Positions 11,979-21,129 of a stretch of 64,000 nt of DNA are shown one piece after another. Under the pieces are notes generated by a model. The model did no database searches. It was not told the DNA's origin and saw nothing but the letters and a program-made list of their open reading frames with translations. The stretch is from NCBI GenBank assembly GCA_029959085.1, contig JARWIR010000012.1:24720590-24784589 (forward strand), read 5' to 3'. A program made the translations under genes and the position numbers. Within the stretch, counting starts at the first letter, position 1; the number at the start of each line of letters is the position of its first letter. This DNA is from Nemophila menziesii. Its lineage: Eukaryota; Streptophyta; Magnoliopsida; Boraginales; Hydrophyllaceae.

Positions 11979-12159
11979 GAGTAATGCTAGATATCACCCC
12001 AAATTGTATCGCCTTTATATCGCCTCTTATGTGGACCAATCATAAAAGAGAGAGGAGATGATAAATTAGGAGAGAGAAATCACATGATTGGTCCATTTAA
12101 AATCCACCTAGGAGGCGATATAAAGGCGATGCAATTTGGAGTAATATCCAGCATTACTC
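11979..12159. mobile_element. Mutator-type MITE
   Basis: A 181-bp element with long terminal inverted repeats: the left end begins GAGTAATGCTAGATATCACC, and the reverse complement of the right end begins GAGTAATGCTGGATATTACT. Both continue into CCAAATTG, then ATCGCCTTTATATCGCCTC, making about 48 bp of pairing. The 9-bp TSD AATATATAA lies at 11970-11978 and 12160-12168. It has no coding capacity. Size, strong inverted repeats and a 9-bp duplication support a Mutator-derived MITE. Confidence 0.88.
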
Positions 12160-12168
12160 AATATATAA

Positions 12169-13132
12169 TGGTTAATTTAACCACATGTTTAGTTTTTATT
12201 AGTCAATATACTTTTTCACCCGTTATCAAAAGAAAAGATACTATTTAACTTATTGAAGAAAAATGCAAGCCAAACCTACACTATTAACTTTACAAGTTAG
12301 TTTTCTTTTGTTAAATTAACAAAATATGACTACAATTTATAAACTATGCTAATAAAATTTATAATTAATTCTATGGCGAGTTGATTTTTGTATGCATGAA
12401 TCTTTATGCTCACGATTATAACAATATATAGCTTTTATTATAAAAAAGTTTATATAAAATACAAAACAGTCTTAATTATAATTAATTTTACTTAATTATA
12501 CTAGTATGAAACAGCAGTATGTTTCATACTAGTAGTAGTATTTTCCTAGGACGTATCCAATACTAAGAAACCAAAGTACTAATAAGAGAACATTTATAGA
12601 AGGTTCTTGTGATATCGATGGTTAGTTTGTGTGGTTATCAATAGTACAAGTATTACTAGTCTTGTGCTCGACCCAAAAAAAAACTTGTGAAAACTTATTC
12701 TTAAATGATTTGATTTAAAGATTTCCTTTTCCCAACTATATTGGACACTCATAAATCTAATTAATTAACCGGATGATAATTTGATGCATGTAGAATCTAT
12801 ATATTTAATATATATATATATTATTATTTTTATTAGAGAACTGCCATTCTCTGATCATATCAATATCATAAGGATCATACATAATAATCTTGATAAATCC
12901 CTCATTTTCCTAGGATTCTCCCTTAAAGGTGTACATGGTCTATTTCATTGTACTACTAGTTTCTTTCAATTCATCTCCATGCTGGTGGGCTATAATAGTG
13001 TACCTTTAACACAATATATATTACAAAAGGCTCTCTCTTTAGGGATAACTAATTAATCGCAATTGTATTTTGTATGAGGTATCTTTCTAGATTTGGGCGA
13101 TATTATATGCATTATATAATTCAAAATTGAAT
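12169..13132. other. AT-rich spacer before the LINE
   Basis: No gene is supported. A 91-codon frame at 12781-13056 has no recognisable motif. AGTATGAAAC at 12505 and the reverse complement GTTTCATACT at about 12521 make a short hairpin. Confidence 0.4.
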
Positions 13133-13459
13133 AAGTGCATACGTATCGGTGGAGATGAATTAAAAAAGTCAAATGAGAGTCAATATCCTCTCCGTTCTCT
13201 CTAGGTTTCCAAAATTAGTTTCTTTCTCTCTCTAGGGTTTCTCTTTCGTTTTTGGCAGCTTTTACGTATTTTCCCATCGTTTCTTCTCTTCTCTCTCGTT
13301 AATCTTGCTGTGAATCCACACTGGTTTCACGAGCAAGGTTGATTGTTCTTTTTTATTTCTTTGCTGCATTTCTTTTCTTTTCCCCCCAATCTTTTCTCAC
13401 CTGAGCCTTTAACCAAACACTTAACAATCAAGTTAATCTACCCCACGAGATTGACTATT

Positions 13460-14836
13460 ATGGCACCAAAAAAAGCAAATAAGAAGAAAACCAGTAGTAC
13501 AGAGGAGGTTACAGAGGTACTGAACACTTTCAAAGTCCAAAGTTCGGGTTATGGACAGAGATCTGTTGGTGATAAGTCTAGAATTAGTGTTACACCGGTC
13601 CGATCTGGACTTATTACAGACAATAGCTCAAATACAGTGGAAAAAACAATAGAAGCTACAAATAAAGTTACAGTTATGGAAGCTTTCCCTACGTTACAAC
13701 AACAGAAAAGTACATCCAAAAGAACAGAAGTAATCACTGAAGAGTTCATCCCAAAACCTAGCTCAGATATGGTTTGTTCACCTTCATCACTGCCAGGGGG
13801 ACCCACAGCCACGGTTACACCAAGGGAAGTGTCTCCTCGTAAGACTTGGGCCACTTTCTTTGATGGTGAAATTAGAGAAGCAGTTCAACTTGACTTTGTG
13901 AAGCCAGATCTGAAAAATGGAAGAATAACAGTTACCCCATCTGCGCAAATAAAAGAAGATGGGTGTAAAGATTGGAAAACAAGTCTAGTGGGACAATTCT
14001 TAGATAAGCCCCCTCCCTTCTATATGATAAAATACATGGCTGATACAATTTGGAAGAAGTTTGGCAAAGTACAAATAAGCACCTCTGAACAAGGTTTATA
14101 TGTGTTTAAACTTGAGTCTGAGGAAGCTTGTTTCAATGTATTGGGAGAGCTATGGCATGTTAATAACAAGCCCCTCATCTTGAGGAGATGGAAACCCAAT
14201 ACTCACTTTGAGAAATTTAAAATTGACAAAGTACCAGTTTGGGTTAAGCTAAGAAAAGTACCAGGAGAGCTGTGGAATAAGGCTGGCCTTAGTGTAGTGG
14301 CCAGTGCTCTAGGTAAACCTTTACAAATGGATGAATATACGGCTAATCAGACCAGGCTCAGCTATGCCAGGGTCTGTGTTGAGATGGACCTTAATGCGGA
14401 TATAATTGAGAATTTCGACATTGATATGGGGGACAACCTTATTGAGACTGTTGAGGTGGAATACAGCTGGAAGCCTGTCCTGTGTAAAACTTGTAACATC
14501 TTGGGACACACTGAAGCTACCTGTAGAAACAAAAAGAAGATATGGGTTGAGAAAACAACTACAAACAAGGAATTTGAGAAAGTTAGCTCACCTCAGCCTG
14601 TGGGACAGAATGGTGTTAATAGTAATAACAATGAAACTTGGACACAAGTAGTTAATAGAAGAACTAGTTCACCTCCAACCCAAACAAATGGGGGAAATAA
14701 CATAGCTTCTACTTCAAATAGTTTTACTATTCTCAATCAACAAAATGATGATATTGATAAAATGGCTAGAGAGATTGTGTCAATAAACACTATGGAGGTA
14801 GTGCAAGAGAAACCTCCTGACCCTCACCTTACATGA
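13460..14836 (+). CDS. LINE ORF1 protein (DUF4283 / zinc knuckle)
   Basis: Nucleic-acid-binding ORF1 of a plant L1-type LINE, expected to coat the element RNA. I start it at the ATG at 13460 (MAPKKANKKK), giving 458 residues with a basic start; an in-frame ATG at 13343 would add 39 hydrophobic residues and is less likely. A DUF4283-like region spans about residues 170-330 (KDWKTSLVGQFLDKPPPF, LYVFKLES, RRWKP, VPVWVKLRKVP). A CCHC knuckle follows: CKTCNILGHTEATC, spacing C-x2-C-x4-H-x4-C, near residue 347. The carboxy end is rich in S, T, N and Q. The frame ends in an ATGA that overlaps the ORF2 start by 4 bases, suggesting stop-restart translation. Domain names rest on recognition of family motifs. 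Confidence 0.93.
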   Translation: MAPKKANKKKTSSTEEVTEVLNTFKVQSSGYGQRSVGDKSRISVTPVRSGLITDNSSNTVEKTIEATNKVTVMEAFPTLQQQKSTSKRTEVITEEFIPKPSSDMVCSPSSLPGGPTATVTPREVSPRKTWATFFDGEIREAVQLDFVKPDLKNGRITVTPSAQIKEDGCKDWKTSLVGQFLDKPPPFYMIKYMADTIWKKFGKVQISTSEQGLYVFKLESEEACFNVLGELWHVNNKPLILRRWKPNTHFEKFKIDKVPVWVKLRKVPGELWNKAGLSVVASALGKPLQMDEYTANQTRLSYARVCVEMDLNADIIENFDIDMGDNLIETVEVEYSWKPVLCKTCNILGHTEATCRNKKKIWVEKTTTNKEFEKVSSPQPVGQNGVNSNNNETWTQVVNRRTSSPPTQTNGGNNIASTSNSFTILNQQNDDIDKMAREIVSINTMEVVQEKPPDPHLT

Positions 14837-17800
14837 TAATTACTTGGAATGTAAGGGGAATAAATAATAAGATCAAACAAGTTAATTGTTTGAGATATGT
14901 TAATAACTTTAATGTAAGTTTGTTTAGCTTGATTGAAACCAAAGTTAAGGCCCATAAAGCCAGTAAAATTTGGGATTCAGTGTTTAATAAATGGGAAGTA
15001 GCACACAACTATAACCATCATGAACTTGGAAGAATTTGGACCTTTTGGGACAAGAAAATATATAATGTTACAGTCATTGAGAGAACCAGCCAAGCAATGC
15101 TATGCAAGGTGGTCATAATCAAATCTCAGACTGAGTTTTTCTACTCTCCAGTTTATGCCTTGAATAAACCTGAGGAAAGGCAAATCCTGTGGAATACTTT
15201 GAGAGATTGGGAAGGTACAGTAAACAAGTCTCCTTGGACTATTCAAGGGGACTTTAATGAAGTTATGGAAATCAATGAGAGACTTAATGGGACTGTGCTT
15301 TCAGAAGGGACAATTGACATGAGAAAATGTGTCAATGACTTGGAGCTAACTGACATGAAGTATGTGGGCCCAAAGTACACTTGGACTAATAAAGCAGCTG
15401 ATGGGGAGATGAGGGCCAGTAGGATTGATAGAACACTCATTAATGAGAGTTGGATCAACACTTACAACAATTCCTACCTAACCATGGAATTCCCTTATTT
15501 ATCAGATCATTGTAGTCAAATTTTGAAGTTTATGGAGACTGAGAATAAAAGAAAGTACCCCTTCAGATTCTATAATGTGTGGATGGACCACCCTGAGTTT
15601 CTAAACCTTGTTCAGGAAGCTTGGAGCACCACCTTCCAAGGTACCCCAATGTATAGGGTAACAAGGAAGTTGAAGATTCTCAAAGAGAAGCTTAAAAAGT
15701 TCAATCAGGAATACTTCAAGGGCTCTCAAGACAAGATTATAAAACTGCAAGGGGACCTGAAAATAGTACAGATCAGTAGATTACAAGGTAACACTGACAA
15801 GGAAATTCTTAAAGAAGAAAATGAGTTAATTCAGAACATTACCAAGGAACTTCTAATTGAAGAAGCCATTGCTAAACAGAGATCTAGAGATCAGTGGGTA
15901 GAAAAGGGTGACCTTAACACATCATACTTCCAGAAAATCATGAGGGGGAGAAGAACTCAGAATAGCATCTTCAGTATTATAGATAGTCAAGGTATATGCA
16001 AAACAGATGAGAAAGATATCTCTGAAGTATTTGTGAATCACTTCACTAGTATCCTGGGCAAAAAAAGAAATAATGAGGGCCAATACAGTACAAATATATT
16101 AAGGAATATATTGGGAAAAACAATTAGTCAAGAGGAGAGTCATCACCTTACTCAACCTATTTCTGAAGATGAAATAAAAGAGGCATTATGGTCAATTGAT
16201 AGTAACAAAAGCCCTGGACCTGATGGTTTTTCATCAGGCTTTTTTAAAAAATGTTGGGACATCATAAAAACTGATTTGATATTAGCTATAAAAAGCTCCT
16301 TTGAAGATTGTCAAATTCTTAAGGAGATTAATTCAGCTAACATCTCACTTGTACCTAAAGTGAGTAATCCTAGTACAACAAAAGATTACAGGCCCATTGC
16401 GTGCTGTAACATAATTTACAAGATTATCTCAAAAATAATTGCAAATAGACTTAAAGGGACACTTCAAAGTATTATTTCTCACAATCAATCTGCCTTTGTG
16501 CCTGGAAGATTGATAGGTGAAAATATATTAATTGCTCAAGATATTGTTAGAGGCTATACAAGAGCTAATATTTCAAAAAGATGCACTTTAAAACTTGATC
16601 TCATGAAGGCCTATGATTCAGTTGATTGGGAATTCATTCTGAAGACACTGGAAGCTCTAGGCTATCCAAATAAATTTATAAATTGGATAGCCATGTGCCT
16701 CACAAGTACCTCATACTCCATAATCATCAATGGGGCCCCACAAGGCTTTTTTAAAGGGGAGAGAGGGCTCAGACAGGGGGACCCTCTCTCACCCTACCTT
16801 TTTGTTCTAGGTATGGAGGTTTTGTCTCAAATCCTAATACATGTGGGAAACAAGAAAGATTTCAGCTGGCATCCAAAATGTGGAAAGTTAAAGATTAATA
16901 ATCTAATGTTTGCAGATGATCTACTTGTTTTTTTCACTCCTAATGCTGGATCAGCAATTTGGATTAAAAAGGGGTTAAACTTATTCTTTAACCTTTCAGG
17001 CCTCAAAATCAGTGACAGTAAAAGTAATATTTTCTATGGAGGGGTGCCTGATGATATCAAGAATCATATAAATAGTATTCTTAATATACCTGAGGGTGTG
17101 TTACCTATGAAGTACCTGGGTCTACCTCTGATTACAGGTAGGCTTAACTTAGCTGATTGTAAGCCACTGGTAGATAAAATGACAAAAAGAATAGATCACT
17201 GGAGTTCCAGACATTTATCCTATGCTGGAAGGATTCAGCTAATTAAATCAGTGTTGGGAGGTATTGCAAGTCACTGGTGTAGTGTGTTTACTCTACCTAA
17301 GAAGATTATCAAGATGCTACAGAGTAAAGTTATGGCTTTCCTTTGGTGTGGAAAAAGTGTGTATGAGGGAGGTGCTAAAGTTTCCTGGGACACTGTATGT
17401 AAGCCTCTAGATGAAGGTGGGTTGGGAATCAGAGATTTAGATTCTCAAAATAAGGTGTGGGCCATCAAGTTATTGTGGGGATGTTGCCTTCCAAGAGGGA
17501 CACTATGGTCCCAATGGTTGCAAATCAACCACCTCAGAAGTAAGTCTATTTGGCAGATTGATATACCTGTGGACTGTTCTTGGGGTTGGAGGAAGATTCT
17601 GAAGGTTAGAGATATAGCTAAAAAGCTCATCAGATATAAGGTGGGAAATGGTAAAGATATAGCTCTCTGGTGGGATTATTGGTTACCAAACAATAAAACT
17701 CTAAATGAGCTAAATTGTAGCAGCTTGGCATCAGGATATTACATAAACAGTAAGGTTTCCCAATTTATATATAAAGGAAACTGGAAGTGGCCAGCTGAGC

Positions 17801-18441
17801 TAAGATTTATGAATGAGATAACTAAAGATATCGTAATCTCTAATAACGAGGACTCGATAAGTTGTACCTGTACAAAAAAAGGTGTGTTTAATTTCTCTGA
17901 AATATATAATGAAATTAGAGCGAAGGGCATCAAAAACAAATGGTTCTCTCCGGTGTGGAAGAACAAGGCCTTACCCAAATATAAATTTATCTTATGGCTG
18001 GGATACCTGGATCGACTTCCAACCAAACAACGGCTGTTAAATTGGGGGTTAATTTCTAACCCTATATGTGAGTTTTGTAAGATTAACAGCGAGGATAGAG
18101 ATCATCTCTTTTGGAGGTGCCCTCATACGAAACGGATTTGGAACATATGTAAGAAGAAAGCGAGGATTAGAATACAGAGAAGTGAGCTTAGTTCTATAGT
18201 TAAATATATTGATGAACAGAAACCAAAGAGATTAGAGTCTGAGATTACCAGATTGATTTTACCGATTGCGGTACATACGATATGGGAGGAGAGAAATAAC
18301 CGCATCTTCAGCCAATCCCACCTTACTGAGGAAGGTATAGTTGAGAAGATTTCAAGCCGTATGATAGAAAACATAGTGATTCTGAAAAGGTTTGCTAAAG
18401 AGGAGATTGAAGCAGAGACGAAGAGATGGAGAGAGAACTAG
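14833..18441 (+). CDS. LINE ORF2: endonuclease and reverse transcriptase
   Basis: A 1202-residue polyprotein that nicks the target and copies the LINE RNA. The amino end is an apurinic-type endonuclease: WNVRG at residues 5-9, GDFNE at about 139-143, SRIDR, and SDH at 223-225 as the catalytic histidine motif. The reverse transcriptase spans about 480-760: NISLVPKV, DYRPIACCN, KLDLMKAYDSVDWE with the first catalytic aspartate, RQGDPLSPYL, and FADD at 693-696 as the catalytic pair (F in place of the common Y). A zf-RVT region near 1020-1105 has the CEFC and H-x4-C type residues. No RNase H domain follows, as in many plant L1 elements. No stop or frameshift is seen. It starts inside the ORF1 stop (ATGA). 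Confidence 0.95.
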   Translation: MIITWNVRGINNKIKQVNCLRYVNNFNVSLFSLIETKVKAHKASKIWDSVFNKWEVAHNYNHHELGRIWTFWDKKIYNVTVIERTSQAMLCKVVIIKSQTEFFYSPVYALNKPEERQILWNTLRDWEGTVNKSPWTIQGDFNEVMEINERLNGTVLSEGTIDMRKCVNDLELTDMKYVGPKYTWTNKAADGEMRASRIDRTLINESWINTYNNSYLTMEFPYLSDHCSQILKFMETENKRKYPFRFYNVWMDHPEFLNLVQEAWSTTFQGTPMYRVTRKLKILKEKLKKFNQEYFKGSQDKIIKLQGDLKIVQISRLQGNTDKEILKEENELIQNITKELLIEEAIAKQRSRDQWVEKGDLNTSYFQKIMRGRRTQNSIFSIIDSQGICKTDEKDISEVFVNHFTSILGKKRNNEGQYSTNILRNILGKTISQEESHHLTQPISEDEIKEALWSIDSNKSPGPDGFSSGFFKKCWDIIKTDLILAIKSSFEDCQILKEINSANISLVPKVSNPSTTKDYRPIACCNIIYKIISKIIANRLKGTLQSIISHNQSAFVPGRLIGENILIAQDIVRGYTRANISKRCTLKLDLMKAYDSVDWEFILKTLEALGYPNKFINWIAMCLTSTSYSIIINGAPQGFFKGERGLRQGDPLSPYLFVLGMEVLSQILIHVGNKKDFSWHPKCGKLKINNLMFADDLLVFFTPNAGSAIWIKKGLNLFFNLSGLKISDSKSNIFYGGVPDDIKNHINSILNIPEGVLPMKYLGLPLITGRLNLADCKPLVDKMTKRIDHWSSRHLSYAGRIQLIKSVLGGIASHWCSVFTLPKKIIKMLQSKVMAFLWCGKSVYEGGAKVSWDTVCKPLDEGGLGIRDLDSQNKVWAIKLLWGCCLPRGTLWSQWLQINHLRSKSIWQIDIPVDCSWGWRKILKVRDIAKKLIRYKVGNGKDIALWWDYWLPNNKTLNELNCSSLASGYYINSKVSQFIYKGNWKWPAELRFMNEITKDIVISNNEDSISCTCTKKGVFNFSEIYNEIRAKGIKNKWFSPVWKNKALPKYKFILWLGYLDRLPTKQRLLNWGLISNPICEFCKINSEDRDHLFWRCPHTKRIWNICKKKARIRIQRSELSSIVKYIDEQKPKRLESEITRLILPIAVHTIWEERNNRIFSQSHLTEEGIVEKISSRMIENIVILKRFAKEEIEAETKRWREN

Positions 18442-18696
18442 GGTTCGATAGATTTGAGGTGTACTTGTAAGTGGAAGTGGTGTTAGTTGTGTTGGGGCTT
18501 TGACCCGTACTAGTTTAGTTGGTTAGTTCTATTTTGTTTTATTATGTCTGGTCAAAGTTATTTTGACCATGACTAATATGTAAACTCTTATTTGTTTTGA
18601 TATATATAAAAAATCTGGCTGGCTTAGCAAAAAAAAAAAAAAAAAAGTGCATACGTATCGGATTATTCTTTCTTTCCAATCTTAATTGAAGTTTTT

Positions 18697-19248
18697 TAGG
18701 ACTGTAAATGAACTAAGCCGCTCGCGAGCAGCTCGAGCTCGGCTCAAAGAAAAACTCGTTCGAGATCGGTTCGAATATAAACAAGCTCAAGCTCAAGCTT
18801 CATTTTAAGCTCGATAAATAAACGTGTCTGCTCGAGCTCGACTCGTGAGTTTGTTTATAATTATAAAAAATATAAATTAGTATATTATCTACTTATAAAT
18901 ATATTATTAAACCTTCAATATCAAATTGGATATTTATAACTTCTTTAGACATTTATTTTTTCATTAATGTTATGTTTCATATTTTCAACACACTCCATCA
19001 AATAACAACCGTTCATGAAAGTCTCATTTCAACCATAAAAAACTAATTGTTCATGAGAAACTCATGCTCGACTCTAAAAAAGGTCTGTTCTATAAGGATC
19101 TTTGGAAGCTCGAGCTCGACTCGTTAAAATTTGAGCTCGCTTAGCCCGGCTCGTTTAAATTTGAGCTCGGCTCGGCTCGGCTCGAGAAGTTAAACAAACA
19201 AGCATGTACATCTAGTATTCGGCTCGGCTCGGCTCATTTACAGCCCTA
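18697..19248. mobile_element. hAT-type MITE, copy 1
   Basis: Starts TAGGACTGTAAATGAACTAA and ends in TCATTTACAGCCCTA, giving inverted repeats TAGGRCTGTAAATGARC plus further GCTCGAGCTCGGCTC-rich subterminal sequence. The 8-bp TSD AAGTTTTT is at 18689-18696 and 19249-19256. There is no coding capacity. Ends of TAGGGCTGTAAA type and an 8-bp duplication fit the hAT superfamily. A second copy lies at 56693-57251. Confidence 0.88.
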
Positions 19249-19256
19249 AAGTTTTT

Positions 19257-20387
19257 TGTAGTATTTTTTTTTTACTGGACTTTGAATTTGACTTTTTTCT
19301 CATTTTCCGCTTTCATTTGAGTTTGTCTTTAACTTCCCTGCTTCATCTTAAGATCTTGTATAATCCATGCACTTAGAAGATTTGCGCTTAACAAATAAGT
19401 AACACAAAAGAACTCCAAAAATACCTAAGCATCCAAAATTAGCAAAGAAATCACAGCGTGTCACATAATAGGAAATAATCCCTCAAGTAAGTCCAATAAC
19501 CCTTGAAAATGATGTCTCGTGACCCTATAAATCTATCACAGAACACGAGACATAAGCGCGTAAACAAATTTTCTCCTTTTTTTTGCAACATGGTAAGTGA
19601 CCTAGGGAGATGCATATGCCTGTCACCACCTTGATCTCTTGAACTTATACGATGTGGAATCGTGAATTAATTAATATGATATGAATAACATATCCCCCCC
19701 ATCAATTATTAATTTGATAAAGTATGGTCCCCACCATTCTCAGTGTTTCAACTAATTTTTTCTTTATTCAAAATTTTCTCGAGTAAATTCACTGTTTACC
19801 CCTTGTGCAATAACGTGATTGACAGATTACCCCCAACTTTCTAAAACATGCCTTTTTACCCTCTGTATATAAATTTTGTCCTAGTTTACCCCTACTAACG
19901 GATTTTGTCCAAAAATCTGTTAATTTCTTCTTAAATTACTATTTCAACGAATTATTTTAATAATGAATATTAACCCTCAAATATTTTAATTTTTTTCCAA
20001 ACACCCCTAAATCCTTATTTTACACTTTTCCATTAATTATTAAGAAATAACCCTCCCCCACCTCCACCTCACCCACCCCTTCCACTTCTTTTTCCCCATT
20101 ATTATCAAAAAAGAAAAATACAAAGCCTCAGTAGAAATCGCCCCTACCTCACTCATCTCTTCAAATCCCCTCCCTCATTTGTCTTCTTCTTCCCTGTTTT
20201 GAAGTTCTCAATAAAATATCTTCGAGAGCTGTAAATTGGAAGGAAGCTTCAAAACCTCTAGTATGGGGGCACATTAGAAAACTGTTGTAGATTTCACCCT
20301 TTGTATATTACATTTCATCAATGGAATCAAATCCAAATGCTCTGAAAACCTTATATTATAGAATGTTTTTTATGGATTCTTTTGAAA
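19257..20387. other. noncoding stretch with PPR-free, MITE-like text
   Basis: No gene is supported. At about 19785-19940 words such as GTTTACCCC, TTTTTACCC and AGTTTACCCC, with ACGGATTTTGTCC, resemble a class of short plant MITEs, but matching ends could not be paired. The 20040-20230 part is pyrimidine-rich. At about 19502-19555 ATGATGTCTCGTGACC and, in reverse orientation, GAACACGAGACAT give an imperfect inverted pair. Confidence 0.35.
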
Positions 20388-20705
20388 TGTGTTCATGAAT
20401 GATCCCACTGTACTCTAACTCAAAGCTCTTGTCAAATATTTTGGTGATCTTCATGGGTATTTTCGAGATTTAATGTGTCTATTTGATGAATATGGTCTCT
20501 CTTTAATTGTTGGAGATATAAAGTAAGTTAATGTTAATATTAATTATACTACTTTAGATCAAAATTGATATATGTGTATTATTGTTTCAGTTATATTGTT
20601 AATTTATTTCTAGGAGATAATGGTGATCGAGGACAACACGGTCTAAAAATCATCTCCTTACTTTTGGCACTCGAGAAATTGATAGATCAAGTGTACAAAA
20701 TAGTG
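20388..20705 (+). pseudogene. fragment of BSL-type Kelch/PP1 phosphatase gene
   Basis: Translation of 20388-20522 gives FMNDPTVL, a stop, then LKALVKYFGDLHGYFRDLMC, LFDEYG and GDI. After a 68-bp GT-AG intron (20523-20590) the frame continues YIVNLFLGDNGDRGQHGLKI and ISLLLALE. These match the metal-binding core of PPP phosphatases: GDLHG, and GDNVDRG-like with V changed to G. The DRGQH-LxxI form and LFDEYG are those of the plant BSL (BSU1-like) family rather than ordinary PP1. A TAA at 20416-20418 replaces the expected glutamine. Upstream and downstream homology fades at once, so only about 300 bp remain. The kept intron argues for DNA-level copying. It cannot be functional. Confidence 0.75.
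20523..20590 (+). other. retained intron in BSL fragment
   Basis: Begins GTAAGT and ends TTGTTTCAG, AT-rich between. Removing it joins GDI to YIVNLFLGD in one frame, which is why I call it an intron. Confidence 0.7.
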
Positions 20706-20957
20706 TCATTCACTTTTGTGAATGAATTTTTTAGCGTTTTTAAGATATTATATTAAGGAATTGTATTAAGTGGTTGATAGGTGGTTGTGATAATGATAGA
20801 TGACGAAGAAAACATGATAGTTAAATAAAAAAAGATAGTTGGTCGTGGATTTTATGAATTCCATGATTATTTGGTAAAGAGCGTCGGTCGTGTGTATTTT
20901 ATGGTTACATGAATCTTTATTTTGCAGATTGTTGGCCTTTTTTAGAAGTTTTTATGA

Positions 20958-21006
20958 AATTTTAGTAGGTGTTTTTGTTGTTTCACCAAGAACACCTACT
21001 AAAATT
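20958..21006. repeat. 16-bp perfect inverted repeat
   Basis: AATTTTAGTAGGTGTT (20958-20973) pairs exactly with AACACCTACTAAAATT (20991-21006) across a 17-base loop. No coding or element context explains it. Confidence 0.85.
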
Positions 21007-21029
21007 GTAGAAAAAGACATAAATTTTTG

Positions 21030-21115
21030 GGAGGAGGAGGAGAAGAAGAAGAAGAAGAAGAAGAAGAAGAAGAAGAAGAAGAAGAAGAAGAAGAAGAAGA
21101 AGAAGAAGAAGAAGA
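21030..21115. repeat. (GAG)n/(GAA)n microsatellite
   Basis: A few GAG units followed by about 25 AAG units. The poly-lysine and poly-phenylalanine frames here are artefacts of the repeat. The 15-mer ACATGTACTAATACT lies right after it and again about 60 bp further on. Confidence 0.95.
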
Positions 21116-21129
21116 CATGTACTAATACT

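Larger units (their letters stand above)
13150..18646 (+). mobile_element. full-length L1-type LINE
   Basis: The element comprises a CT-rich 5' UTR of about 310 bp, ORF1, ORF2, a 3' UTR and an 18-A tail (18629-18646). The TSD AAGTGCATACGTATCGG is present at 13133-13149 and 18645-18661 with no mismatch; its two leading A bases overlap the tail, so the true length is 15-17 bp. Both ORFs are open from end to end. Complete structure, intact frames and an undecayed TSD indicate recent target-primed insertion. Whether it is transcribed cannot be seen. Confidence 0.95.

Noticed and set aside
13343..13459. Earlier ATG for LINE ORF1
   Set aside because: Would add 39 hydrophobic residues from the CT-rich 5' UTR; the ATG at 13460 gives the basic start usual for ORF1.
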